In this document: positions 7,891 through 15,264 of the stretch, one piece after another
How the letters are laid out: every line of letters starts with the position of its first letter
How positions within the stretch are numbered: position 1 is the first letter of the stretch
Origin: CAZJHD01 sp964545855
GTDB taxonomy: Bacteria > Planctomycetota > UBA1135 > JACQFD01
NCBI GenBank assembly: GCA_964545855.1
Contig: CAZJHD010000084.1
Coordinates: forward strand, 1-16,374
Length of the DNA: 16,374 nucleotides
Direction: 5' to 3'
The notes under the pieces: generated by a model
Seen by the model: only the letters and a program-made list of their open reading frames with translations
What the model was told of the DNA's origin: nothing
Databases searched by the model: none
Program-made: the position numbers and the translations under genes

Positions 7891-7919
7891 TTGGCGCTCC
7901 GGAATTCGATTCCTATCAT
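7891..7919 (+). promoter_or_regulatory. Sigma-70-type promoter of tRNA-Ala
   Basis: TTGGCG (7891-7896, 4 of 6 to TTGACA) and TATCAT (7914-7919, 5 of 6 to TATAAT) are separated by exactly 17 bases. Transcription would start near 7926, giving a leader of nearly 60 bases before the tRNA. The stretch is unusually AT-rich for this window. The spacer contains a 5-base inverted repeat, ggaat-tcg-attcc (7901-7913). Confidence 0.6.
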
Positions 7920-7983
7920 CCCTCCCCCGATCTTCCGGCCGGGACGCGCGGCTCGCGGGGCCCCGTCCGGGCGATCGGTTTTC

Positions 7984-8059
7984 GGGGACGTAGCTCAGCT
8001 GGTAGAGCGCCTGGTTCGCAATCAGGAGGTTGAGGGTTCGACTCCCTTCGTCTCCACCA
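7984..8059 (+). tRNA. tRNA-Ala (anticodon CGC), CCA encoded
   Basis: The full cloverleaf folds by eye. Acceptor GGGGACG pairs with CGTCTCC including a G3-U70 wobble, the classic alanine identity element. The D-stem is gctc/gagc; the anticodon stem is cctgg/tcagg with loop ttcgcaa (anticodon CGC at 8017-8019). The variable loop is 5 bases and the T-stem gaggg/ccctt holds loop ttcgact. Discriminator A is followed by a genomic CCA ending at 8059. It reads GCG, a codon in heavy use in this GC-rich DNA. No U-rich terminator follows. Confidence 0.97.
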
Positions 8060-8140
8060 GCCCGAGAGCACGCCCGCGCGGCGTCCGCCTGGGAGCTTCG
8101 CGGCCCCCGGCGCGACGGAGATCCGTCCCCCTCGTCGGCC

Positions 8141-9370
8141 TCAGGGTCCGCCGCGCGAGTTCCCGTCGACGGGGCGGTCGTCGAGCGCCTCGCGCACGAT
8201 CGCGAGCAGCTCCTCGCCGTAGCGCTCGATCTGCCAGGGCGCGATCCCCGGCACGGCCGCCAGATCCTCGGCGCTCGATGGCTTTTGCCGCACGATCGCG
8301 TCGAGGGTGTGCCGATTGAGGACGGCGGAGGAGTCGAGCCCCACCTCTTCCGACTTCCGCGTGCGCCAGCGGCGCAGCCGATCCTGCAGATCGAGGTCCT
8401 CGTCGCTGAAGGCCGGCTCGCGCGGAGGCGGCGTCCAGGGACCCTTCGCCCGGGCGCGCGCGAGGGCCGCGAGCGCCGCTTCGCCGAAGACCGTGCGCGT
8501 GCGTCCCGGAAGCGCGCGGATCCGATGGAGCTCGCCGGGGCTGCGCGGCAGCATCCGGGCGAGGATCGCGAGGTGATCGTTCCCGGCGACGCGGAAGGCC
8601 GCCTCGTCGCGAGCCCGCGCGATGCGGTCGCGCTCGATGGCGAGCTCGCGCAACGCCGAGAGCTGCGTGGGAGAGAGCTCTCGCGCGCCTCGGATCGAGA
8701 CGCAGTCGTCGGGATCGAAGACGCGCTCCTTCTGCTCGACTGCCTCCGTGCGCGCGCATTCGAACTGGAAGATCTCCACGAGCCGGCGCGCTTCGATCTC
8801 CGCCGCCACTTCGCGCGCGAGACGGATGAGGTGGCGCGTGTCGTGCCGCGCGTACTCGAGCTGCTCCTCCGAGAGCGGCCGGCGCCGCCAGTCGGACCGC
8901 TGCATCGACTTGTCGAGCTCGATCCCGAAGCGTTCGCGAAGGACGTTCGAGAGGCCCGGCGTCTTCGACCCCAGCAGGGCCACCCCGAGCCGCGTGTCGA
9001 AGATGCCGCCGATCTCGCGCAGGCCGGCGCGCTTCAGCAGCGCCACGTCGTACTCGGCGTCGTGGAAGACCTTCCGGATCTCCCGCGCGGCGAAGATCTC
9101 GCCCAGCACCGAGAGATCGAGCGGAGCCAGCGGGTCGACGATCCAGTCGTCGTCCTCCGTCGAGATCTGGATGAGGCACACCTTCTCGCGGTACGCGAAG
9201 AAGGAGTCCGCCTCCGTGTCGACTCCGATCTCGCGCCGCTTCGAGAGGTCTTCGGTGAGGCCCCGAAGCCCTTCCGGCGTGTCGACGAGCCGAGGAGGCG
9301 GCAGAGACGCTGGCATGACGGGGCCATCGTGCCAGCCGAAGGGGTCGATCGGAACCTTTCCCTCGGGCAT
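8141..9370 (-). CDS. rnd: Ribonuclease D (DEDDy 3'-5' exonuclease with HRDC domains)
   Basis: This 409-residue 3'-5' exoribonuclease acts in tRNA 3'-end maturation and RNA turnover in the cytoplasm. All DEDDy motifs are present: Asp51/Glu53 in 'VDTEADSF', Asp108 in 'HDAEYD', and Tyr173/Asp177 in 'YARHD'. After the nuclease domain (about 30-215) come a first HRDC domain (about 230-300, 'LSPTQLSALRELAIERDRIARARD') and a second HRDC-like region at the C-terminus ('LAAVPGIAPWQIERYGEELLAIV'), as in full-length RNase D. The start at 9370 is chosen for AAGGGAG 8 bases upstream. An ATG at 9316 (391 residues) would begin closer to the conserved domain but has no Shine-Dalgarno, so the first 18 residues are uncertain. 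It converges on the tRNA-Ala gene 81 bases away and diverges from the sigma-factor gene across 49 bases. Confidence 0.92.
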   Translation of the reverse strand: MPEGKVPIDPFGWHDGPVMPASLPPPRLVDTPEGLRGLTEDLSKRREIGVDTEADSFFAYREKVCLIQISTEDDDWIVDPLAPLDLSVLGEIFAAREIRKVFHDAEYDVALLKRAGLREIGGIFDTRLGVALLGSKTPGLSNVLRERFGIELDKSMQRSDWRRRPLSEEQLEYARHDTRHLIRLAREVAAEIEARRLVEIFQFECARTEAVEQKERVFDPDDCVSIRGARELSPTQLSALRELAIERDRIARARDEAAFRVAGNDHLAILARMLPRSPGELHRIRALPGRTRTVFGEAALAALARARAKGPWTPPPREPAFSDEDLDLQDRLRRWRTRKSEEVGLDSSAVLNRHTLDAIVRQKPSSAEDLAAVPGIAPWQIERYGEELLAIVREALDDRPVDGNSRGGP

Positions 9371-9378
9371 CCCCCTGG

Positions 9379-9385
9379 CTCCCTT
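9379..9385 (-). promoter_or_regulatory. Ribosome binding site supporting the longer rnd start
   Basis: On the minus strand this reads AAGGGAG, 8 bases before the ATG at 9370. The alternative ATG at 9316 has nothing similar upstream, so this site decides the start chosen for rnd. Confidence 0.5.
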
Positions 9386-9419
9386 CGCGCCGAACGGCGG
9401 CCCCGGTAGAACGGAGCCG

Positions 9420-10046
9420 ATGCACGAAGACGATCCGATCGGCGCTCGCCGGCCGCCGGGGGACGACCCGGCGGACGTGGCGTCGCTCCTGGAGCGGCAC
9501 CTCCCCGTGCTGCAGGCCTTCGTGCGCATGCGCGCCGGGAAGCGCCTCCTGCAGCACGAGTCGAGCGCCGACCTCGCGCAGTCGATCTGCCGCGAGCTCC
9601 TCGTGCACAGCGACCGTTTCCGGCACCGCGGCGAGAGCGAATTCCGCCGGTGGCTCTACACGACGGCCTCTCGGAAGATCGCCAACCGTCACCGCTTCTA
9701 CCGCCAGCAGCGCCGCGACGTGGCGCGGGCCGTCGCGCCAGCCGCCGCCTCGGACGTGGAGAGCGCCGATCCCCGGTTCCTCGAGGCGTACCGCAAGGTC
9801 TCCTCTCCGAGCGGGAAGATGATCGCCGCCGAGGAGATGGCCCGGCTCGAGAACGCGCTCTCGACGCTGTCGGAGGACCGCCGCGAGGTCATCCTCCTCT
9901 CGCGCATGGCGGGGCTCTCCCACCGGGAGATCGCGCGCCACATGGAGCGCTCCGAGGTGGCGTGCCGGCTGCTGCTGCACCGCGCGCTCGCCGAGCTCTC
10001 GGAGCTCCTCGAGGAAACCGAGGATTCCGAGGACGACGCGCGCTGA
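9420..10046 (+). CDS. ECF-subfamily RNA polymerase sigma factor, kinase-linked type
   Basis: This 208-residue sigma-70 family protein has region 2 (about 22-95: 'RHLPVLQAFVRMRAGKRLLQ', 'SADLAQSICRELL', then 'RRWLYTTASRKIANRHRFY') and region 4 (about 140-195: 'LSEDRREVILLSRMAGLSHREIARHM', with the DNA-recognition helix following). Regions 1 and 3 are lacking, as expected for ECF factors. The linker carries an Ala-rich stretch. It stops 3 bases before the kinase gene, so the two are almost surely co-transcribed and coupled. ECF groups encoded beside Ser/Thr kinases are known, chiefly in Planctomycetota, where the kinase takes the place of an anti-sigma factor. Here that role is inference. The start is the ATG at 9420, with GGAG 3 bases upstream (short spacing). 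Confidence 0.9.
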   Translation: MHEDDPIGARRPPGDDPADVASLLERHLPVLQAFVRMRAGKRLLQHESSADLAQSICRELLVHSDRFRHRGESEFRRWLYTTASRKIANRHRFYRQQRRDVARAVAPAAASDVESADPRFLEAYRKVSSPSGKMIAAEEMARLENALSTLSEDRREVILLSRMAGLSHREIARHMERSEVACRLLLHRALAELSELLEETEDSEDDAR

Positions 10047-10049
10047 GCC

Positions 10050-13000
10050 ATGCCCGAGTCGACCCCGAGCGAGGACGCGGAGGCGATCCGCGACGTGATG
10101 GCGCGGGCCGTGGCCGCCGCCGAGGAAGGAGACGAGGACACCGTCGAGGCGATCCTCGCCGAGCATCCGGGCTTCGCGCCGAAGCTCCGGCGGAGGCTCG
10201 CTTCGCTGCGCGAGGCCGGTCTCCTCGGGCGCCCCGTCGCGGAGAGCGACCTGGAGGAGGGAGGCGAGCTCGGCGACTTCCGGCTCCTGCGAAAGCTCGG
10301 CGAGGGCGGCATGGGCATCGTCTTCCTCGCCGAGCAGATCTCCCTGCGGCGCCGGGTGGCGCTGAAGCTCGTCCGCCCGGGCCACCTCCTCTTCGACGGA
10401 GCCCGGGAGAGGTTCCGCCGCGAGGTGGAGGCGATCGCGCGCCTCCAGCATCCGGGGATCGTGCCGATCCACCTCGTGGGCGAGGAGCGCGGCGTGCCCT
10501 TCTTCGCCATGGAGAACATCGAGGGGGCCTCCGTCGGCGCGCTGCTATCCGACCTCGCGGGACGCGCGCCGCGCGATCTCGCGGGCCGCTCCCTCGCCGA
10601 GGCGCTCGCGGAGCGCCTGCCCGGCGCGAACGCCCTCTATCCGCACGCGGCGTCGGGCTGGCTCTTCGAAGGGAGCTGGACCGACACGTGCCTGCGCATC
10701 GCGCAGCAGGCGGCGGAGGCCCTCGACCACGCGCACCACCGCGGCGTGCTCCACCGCGACGTGAAGCCGTCGAACCTGATGGTCACGCCGGCGGGACGCG
10801 TGCTGCTCCTCGACTTCGGCCTCGCCGTGACGCAGGGCTCCGACCGGCTCACGCGCACGGGCGCCCAGCTCGGCTCGCTCCCCTACCTCTCCCCGGAGCA
10901 GGTGCGCGGAGACCTGGGGGCCATCGACGCGCGCACCGACGTCTACGAGCTCGGCGTGACGCTCTACGAGATGCTGACGCTGCGCACGCCCCACGAGGGA
11001 TCGACGGCCGACGCGACGATCGCGCGGATCCTCCAGGGCCGGCCGGCGCCGATCCGCACGGCGAACCCGCAGGTCTCGTGGGACGCGGAGACCGTGTGCA
11101 TCACGGCGATGGATCCCGATCCGCGCCGCCGCTACGCGACGGCCGCCGACTTCGCGCGCGACCTCGGCAACGTCCTGCAGCGCCGGCCCATCGAGGCGCG
11201 CCGGCCCGGTCTCGCTCGGCGCGTGCGGAGATGGGTGCAGCGCCACCCCGCCTGGAGCGTCGCGATCGTGCTGGGAGGCCTCGTCGTGACCGTCGGCCCC
11301 ACGGTCTTCGCCGTGCACGAGCGCGGAACGCGCATCGCGATCGAGGCGTCGGCGCGCCGCGCCACGGCGCTGCGCCTCACGGCCGCATCGGGCAACGCGC
11401 TCCCGAGCGATCCCGGCCTCTCGCTGCTGCTCGCCATCGAGGGAGCACGGCTCCTCCCGGGATCGCTCGCGAACCGCGCGCTCCTCGCCGCCCTCGACGC
11501 CTGCAGGGAGATCCGCACGCTCGAGGGACACGGCGGGCCGAACGGCCTCGCGCGCTTCTCGCCCGATGGGAGCCTGCTCGCGACGGCCGGCGACGACTGC
11601 CTCGTGCGTCTCCACGACGGGATCACGGGCGCCGAGCGCGGCCTCCTGCGGGGCCACGAGCTGCGCGTCCACTCGGTCTCGTTCTCCGCCGACGGCGCAC
11701 GGATCCTCACGGCCTCCCAGGACCGCTCGGCGCGCCTGTGGGACGCGGCGACGCGCGCCTGCGTCGCCACGCTGCGGGGCCACGACGGCGAGGTCCGCGG
11801 CGCCGAGTTCCTCCGCGGCGGGTCGGAGATCGTCACGGCGTCGACGGACGGATCGCTCCTCCTCTGGGACGCGGCCACGGGCGGTCGCCTCGGCCCGCTC
11901 GCCGAGACCGGGTCGCCCCAGGAGCAGCTCGCCGTCGCCGAGGGCGGCCGCTTCGTCGCGAGCGCCGGCGCCGATGGCACGGTGCGCCTCTTCGACGCCG
12001 CCGGCCGCCGCGAGACGGCGGCGTTGCGGCACGGGGGCTCGGTCCGTTCCCTGCGCTTCGACGCGACGGGACGGCGGATCGTGACGGCCTCCGTCGACGG
12101 CTCGGCGCGCGTCTTCTCCGTGCCCGACGGTGAGCCCCTCGGCGTCCACCGCGCTCCGCCGCGCATCCTCGTGAACATGGCCGCCTTCGATCCGACGGGC
12201 ACGCGCGTCGCTTCGGGGTCGAGCGACCGCACCGTGCGTCTCTGGGACGCCGAGACGGGCGAGGAGCTGGCGGCGCCGATCGAGCACGACCGCACCGTGC
12301 GCTGCATCACCTGGAGCCGCGACGGCCGGCAGCTCGCGACGGGCGGCGACGATCAACTCCTCCGCCTCTTCCGCGGCGACGATCTGCGGCCGATCGCCGT
12401 CCTCGGCGGACACGGCGGGCGCGTCGCGTGGGCCGAGTTCAGCTCCGACGGAGCGCGGATCGCCTCGGCCGGCGACGGTGCGCGGCTCTGGCGCGCGGCG
12501 CGTCCCGTGGAGATCGCCGATCCTCCGTCCGCGAGCGCGCCGGCGATCCGAGTCGCGCTCTCCCCCGACGGCGCGCGCACGGCCGACGCCGCCCAGGACG
12601 GCGCCTGCGTCGTGCGGTCGGCCGAGGACGGATCCGTGATCGCGACCCTCGCGCCGCATGCGGCCCCCGCCTGGGGCGCGCGCTTCTCGGAGGACGGACG
12701 GCGCGTCGCCACCTGCTCCGACGATCGCCTCGTGCGCGTCCACGACGCCGAGAGCGGAGCCACGCTCGCGACGCTGGAGCATCCCCGCGCGTCGAACGCC
12801 GCCGCCTTCGGGCTCGACGGCACGCGGCTCTTCACGGCCTGCGCCGACCGCGTCGTGCGGCGATTCGAGTGGCGCTCCGGCCGGCTCGAGGCCTCGTCGG
12901 CGCCGCTCGCCGAGGCGCTCACGTGCATCGACGCGTCCCCCGACGGCGCCCACGTCGCCGCGGGCTTCCGCGATGGCAGCGTCCGGATCCTCGACGCGGA

Positions 13001-14003
13001 GACCCTCGCGGAGCGCGCCGTGCTCACGGGGCATTCCTCGTCCGTCCTCGACGTGCGCTTCTCCGCCGATTCGGCGCGGCTCGTGACCGGCGGCTACGAC
13101 CGCACGGCGAGGGTCTGGAGCGTTCCCGCCGGCCTGCCGCTCGCCCTGCTCCCCGGCAGCCGCGATGCGATCTTCGGCGTCGCCTTCTCGCCCGACGGCC
13201 GGCTCGTCGCGACGGCCTCCGGCGACCGCAGCGTCCGGCTCTTCGACGCGCGGGCGGGCCTCGAGGTCTCCCTCGACGCGGGATTCGCGGGGATCGTCTA
13301 CGCCGTCGTCTTCGACGCCGAAGGGCGCCGCGCGATCGGCGCTTCGCCGCTGGGCGCCGCGCGATCGTTCCCCGTCGATGCCCTCGCCGAGGCGCTCGCG
13401 CGCAGGCCGCGCGACCTCACGGTGGCGGAGCACATCGAGCACGAGGTGGGCGACCCCGAGGCATGGCGCGCCGCCGAGGCGGCCCTCGACGAGGCGCGCG
13501 CGCGCTGCGCGCTCGCCGAGGACGTGGCGGCGGATCTGCGCACGGCGTCCTTCCCGTCGCGCGAGGCACGCACGATCGCCCTCGAGCTCGCCTCGAAGCT
13601 CCGCGACCATCCGCAGACGCTCGCCTACGGCGCCTGGGCCGTCGTGCGCGCCCCGGGGCGCACGCGCGCGGAGTACGAGCACGCGCTCCGCCGCGCGGCG
13701 GCCGCCGCCGAGGCGATCCCGGAGAGCGGCGACTTCCAGCGCGGTCTCGGCGTGGCGCTCTTCCGAGTCGGACGCTTCGCCGAGGCCGCGGAGTGGCTCG
13801 CGAAGCCCGAGTCCGCGAGCGATCACGAGACTCCCGACGACCAGGCGCTCACGCAGGGATTCCTGGTGCGCGCCTACGAGGAGATCGGGCGCGCGGAGGA
13901 GGCCCGCGCGGCGCGAGCGCGCCTCGAGGCGATCGTGCGAGCGACGCCGCGCGCCGACGCACGGCTCCACGCCTCCCTGCCGGAGCTCGCGGCGTCCCGG
14001 TAG
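10050..14003 (+). CDS. Hanks-type Ser/Thr protein kinase with transmembrane segment, WD40 double propeller and helical C-terminus
   Basis: This protein has 1317 residues. Residues 1-75 are a helical lead-in. The kinase domain (about 76-375) has every catalytic element: Gly loop GEGGMG (84-89), Lys106 (VALKLV), HRDVKPSN with Asp237, DFG at 255-257, and an activation segment ending in SPEQ. An insert of about 45 residues (165-210) sits before the HRD motif, as in many planctomycete kinases. One membrane helix (about 401-423, 'WSVAIVLGGLVVTVGPTVFAV') would place the kinase in the cytoplasm and the rest outside it. From about 485 to 1110 there are 14 clear WD40 units, many ending RLWD, RLFD or similar, plus a weak fifteenth. 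The last 200 residues are helical and TPR-like. The gene follows the ECF sigma gene by 3 bases, so the sigma factor is a likely partner or substrate (inference). Confidence 0.93.
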   Translation: MPESTPSEDAEAIRDVMARAVAAAEEGDEDTVEAILAEHPGFAPKLRRRLASLREAGLLGRPVAESDLEEGGELGDFRLLRKLGEGGMGIVFLAEQISLRRRVALKLVRPGHLLFDGARERFRREVEAIARLQHPGIVPIHLVGEERGVPFFAMENIEGASVGALLSDLAGRAPRDLAGRSLAEALAERLPGANALYPHAASGWLFEGSWTDTCLRIAQQAAEALDHAHHRGVLHRDVKPSNLMVTPAGRVLLLDFGLAVTQGSDRLTRTGAQLGSLPYLSPEQVRGDLGAIDARTDVYELGVTLYEMLTLRTPHEGSTADATIARILQGRPAPIRTANPQVSWDAETVCITAMDPDPRRRYATAADFARDLGNVLQRRPIEARRPGLARRVRRWVQRHPAWSVAIVLGGLVVTVGPTVFAVHERGTRIAIEASARRATALRLTAASGNALPSDPGLSLLLAIEGARLLPGSLANRALLAALDACREIRTLEGHGGPNGLARFSPDGSLLATAGDDCLVRLHDGITGAERGLLRGHELRVHSVSFSADGARILTASQDRSARLWDAATRACVATLRGHDGEVRGAEFLRGGSEIVTASTDGSLLLWDAATGGRLGPLAETGSPQEQLAVAEGGRFVASAGADGTVRLFDAAGRRETAALRHGGSVRSLRFDATGRRIVTASVDGSARVFSVPDGEPLGVHRAPPRILVNMAAFDPTGTRVASGSSDRTVRLWDAETGEELAAPIEHDRTVRCITWSRDGRQLATGGDDQLLRLFRGDDLRPIAVLGGHGGRVAWAEFSSDGARIASAGDGARLWRAARPVEIADPPSASAPAIRVALSPDGARTADAAQDGACVVRSAEDGSVIATLAPHAAPAWGARFSEDGRRVATCSDDRLVRVHDAESGATLATLEHPRASNAAAFGLDGTRLFTACADRVVRRFEWRSGRLEASSAPLAEALTCIDASPDGAHVAAGFRDGSVRILDAETLAERAVLTGHSSSVLDVRFSADSARLVTGGYDRTARVWSVPAGLPLALLPGSRDAIFGVAFSPDGRLVATASGDRSVRLFDARAGLEVSLDAGFAGIVYAVVFDAEGRRAIGASPLGAARSFPVDALAEALARRPRDLTVAEHIEHEVGDPEAWRAAEAALDEARARCALAEDVAADLRTASFPSREARTIALELASKLRDHPQTLAYGAWAVVRAPGRTRAEYEHALRRAAAAAEAIPESGDFQRGLGVALFRVGRFAEAAEWLAKPESASDHETPDDQALTQGFLVRAYEEIGRAEEARAARARLEAIVRATPRADARLHASLPELAASR

Positions 14004-14013
14004 GGGCCCGCGT

Positions 14014-14038
14014 GCTGGGCTGCCCGTGGCAGCTCAGC
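14014..14038. terminator. Hairpin at the convergent kinase/TPR-gene junction, no U-tract
   Basis: Bases 14014-14024 pair with 14028-14038: an 11-pair stem with one G-U pair and a 3-base loop (cgt). It starts 11 bases after the kinase stop and its right arm contains the stop codon of the minus-strand TPR gene. No T-run follows on either strand. The arrangement copies that at 2909-2946. Confidence 0.5.
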
Positions 14039-14618
14039 TCTCGTCCGTCGCGATCTGGTCCCGGCAGAAGTCGACGGCGCGGCGGTTGCCCTCCTCGTGC
14101 GGATGGAGAGCAAGCGCCCGGTGGAAGGCGGCGAGCGCTTCGTGCGAGCGATCGAGGCGCAGCAGCGAGAGACCGAGTCCGTGCCAGGCCGCGTAGTGGA
14201 GGGGATTCCGCTGGACCGTCTCCCGGCAGTCGCGGATGGCGTCGTCGAAGCGCCCCGCGAGGTAGTGCGCCGTCGCGCGCTTGTTCCACGCCTCGGCGAA
14301 GTCGGGATAGCGCTCGACCATCCCGTCGAGGATCTCGACGGCGCGGTCCGGGTCCTTCTCCTCGAGAGCGGCGATGGCGGCGGTGAGCTCCGTCTCCGCC
14401 TCGCGCCCCGCCGCGCGGTACCAGAGGACCCAGAGCGCGGACGCCGCACGCTCGCGCACCTCGGCTTCCCCGGAGCGGAGCAGGCGCGCGACGCGATCCT
14501 CGCCGCCGAGCTCGTGCAGCCGGTCGAGGACGGAGACGGGGATCCGCCCCCGCGCCTCCTCGAGGCACCGCACCCAGTGAGCCACCTCCACGTCGCAATC
14601 GTCGAAGCCGAGCCTCAT
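14034..14618 (-). CDS. Small tetratricopeptide-repeat protein
   Basis: This is a 194-residue soluble protein. Residues 1-75 are helical, rich in charged residues, with no known motif. Residues 80-185 contain about three TPR units: 'AVEILDGMVERYPDFAEAWNKRA', 'HYLAGRFDDAIRDCRETVQRNP' and 'GLSLLRLDRSHEALAAFHRALALHP', showing the W/L/G/Y-A-x-P consensus. There is no signal peptide. TPRs mediate protein contacts; the partner is unknown. The ATG at 14618 is chosen because GAGGA lies 7 bases upstream. A start at 14711 in the same frame would add 31 residues but has no Shine-Dalgarno. The gene lies downstream of the receiver-like gene on the same strand, 164 bases apart, and converges with the kinase gene. 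That 164-base gap holds no convincing promoter. Confidence 0.85.
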   Translation of the reverse strand: MRLGFDDCDVEVAHWVRCLEEARGRIPVSVLDRLHELGGEDRVARLLRSGEAEVRERAASALWVLWYRAAGREAETELTAAIAALEEKDPDRAVEILDGMVERYPDFAEAWNKRATAHYLAGRFDDAIRDCRETVQRNPLHYAAWHGLGLSLLRLDRSHEALAAFHRALALHPHEEGNRRAVDFCRDQIATDES

Positions 14619-14625
14619 GGTGGAT

Positions 14626-14630
14626 TCCTC
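14626..14630 (-). promoter_or_regulatory. Ribosome binding site setting the TPR-gene start
   Basis: On the minus strand this reads GAGGA, 7 bases before the ATG at 14618. It favours 14618 over the longer in-frame start at 14711. Confidence 0.6.
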
Positions 14631-14782
14631 GGTCGCTTCCAGCGCGTCTCGATGGAGTCTGCCCCATGAATGGGTCTTCGTCGAACGCGCGCGTCGGAGT
14701 GTGAATCCCATGGGGAAGGCGCCCCGGATTCAAGAGCAACGAACCCGGAGATCGCGCTCCCCCGTTCGAGCGATGCGCTTCC

Positions 14783-15148
14783 TCAGGCGCGCGGATGCCA
14801 ACGGCGCGAGCGCGCCGAGAGCTGCACGGCGGAAGGCTTGCCGGCGAGGACGTCGACGGCGCCGTGCTTCACGGCCCGCGTGAACCACTCGACGCTCGGC
14901 TCGTCGAGCACGACGACGGGCACCGCGCCGGCCTTCGAGGCGCTCTGGAGGATCCCCTCGGCGCCGTCGCCCGGCAGCTCCACGACGACGACCGTCCCCG
15001 GCAGAGCCGCGGCGGCTCCCGCGGCGTCGACGCGCGTGACGACGATGCCGGCGGCGCTCGCGGCTTCCTCGAGCGCGGTCACGAGATCGTCGCTGCCGGC
15101 CACGAGCCACGTGGTCGGCTCGGCGCCCTTCGCTCCTTCCTCGGTCAC
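14783..15148 (-). CDS. Degenerate receiver-domain (pseudo-response-regulator) protein
   Basis: This 121-residue single-domain protein has the alternating beta/alpha pattern of a CheY-like receiver: beta1 'TTWLVAGS', beta3 'TVVVVELPGDGAEG', beta4 'VPVVVLDEPS', then 'AVKHGAVDVLAGKP', matching the alpha4-beta5 signature of receivers. The phosphorylation residues are changed: Glu57 stands where the phospho-Asp should be, the paired acidic residues after beta1 align with Gly18/Ser19, and the Thr/Ser after beta4 is Asp82. Only Lys104 of the usual set remains. It should therefore not be phosphorylated and may act as a protein-interaction domain. There is no output domain. The GTG at 15148 is chosen because a very strong AGGAGG lies 8 bases upstream. 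It is divergent from hemA (116-base gap). The fold assignment is by eye; function is unknown. Confidence 0.72.
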   Translation of the reverse strand: MTEEGAKGAEPTTWLVAGSDDLVTALEEAASAAGIVVTRVDAAGAAAALPGTVVVVELPGDGAEGILQSASKAGAVPVVVLDEPSVEWFTRAVKHGAVDVLAGKPSAVQLSARSRRWHPRA

Positions 15149-15156
15149 GGTGGACC

Positions 15157-15162
15157 CCTCCT
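15157..15162 (-). promoter_or_regulatory. Strong ribosome binding site for the receiver-like gene (GTG start)
   Basis: On the minus strand this reads AGGAGG, 8 bases before the GTG at 15148-15146. It is the best Shine-Dalgarno in the window. It is good evidence that this short open frame is a real gene and that translation begins at GTG. Confidence 0.7.
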
Positions 15163-15264
15163 CTCCGGGATCGTCATCGGAAGAACGGCCCTCCGGACTC
15201 CAGCGGGCGGACCCCGCCACGGAGCCGGGTCTCCGGGAATGACAGTTCCATGACACGGAGCCCC

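Noticed and set aside
7725..7919. 64-codon minus-strand frame ending in an ATGA overlap with the cupin start
   Set aside because: The overlap is suggestive, but the translation is Ser/Arg/Ala-rich without a motif, no Shine-Dalgarno precedes it, and its start lies in the tRNA promoter -10 box.
8060..8140. Terminator between tRNA-Ala and rnd
   Set aside because: Only imperfect, long-looped pairings extending into rnd could be drawn, and there is no T-run.
4843..8319. Very long plus-strand open frame opposite the fdh operon
   Set aside because: Its translation is Arg/Pro/Ala-rich low-complexity sequence with no domain. It runs through fdhA, fdhB, the cupin gene and the tRNA, and is an artefact of high GC content.
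10545..13970. Long minus-strand open frame opposite the kinase gene
   Set aside because: It is the mirror of the WD40 repeats: repetitive Arg/Glu/Ala sequence with no recognisable domain, while the plus strand encodes a complete kinase.
14619..14711. Longer N-terminus (start at 14711) for the TPR protein
   Set aside because: There is no Shine-Dalgarno at 14711, whereas GAGGA sits 7 bases before 14618.
14755..14772. cgctc/gagcg hairpin just downstream of the receiver-like gene as a terminator
   Set aside because: The stem is only 5 pairs with an 8-base loop and no T-run, which is common by chance in this sequence.
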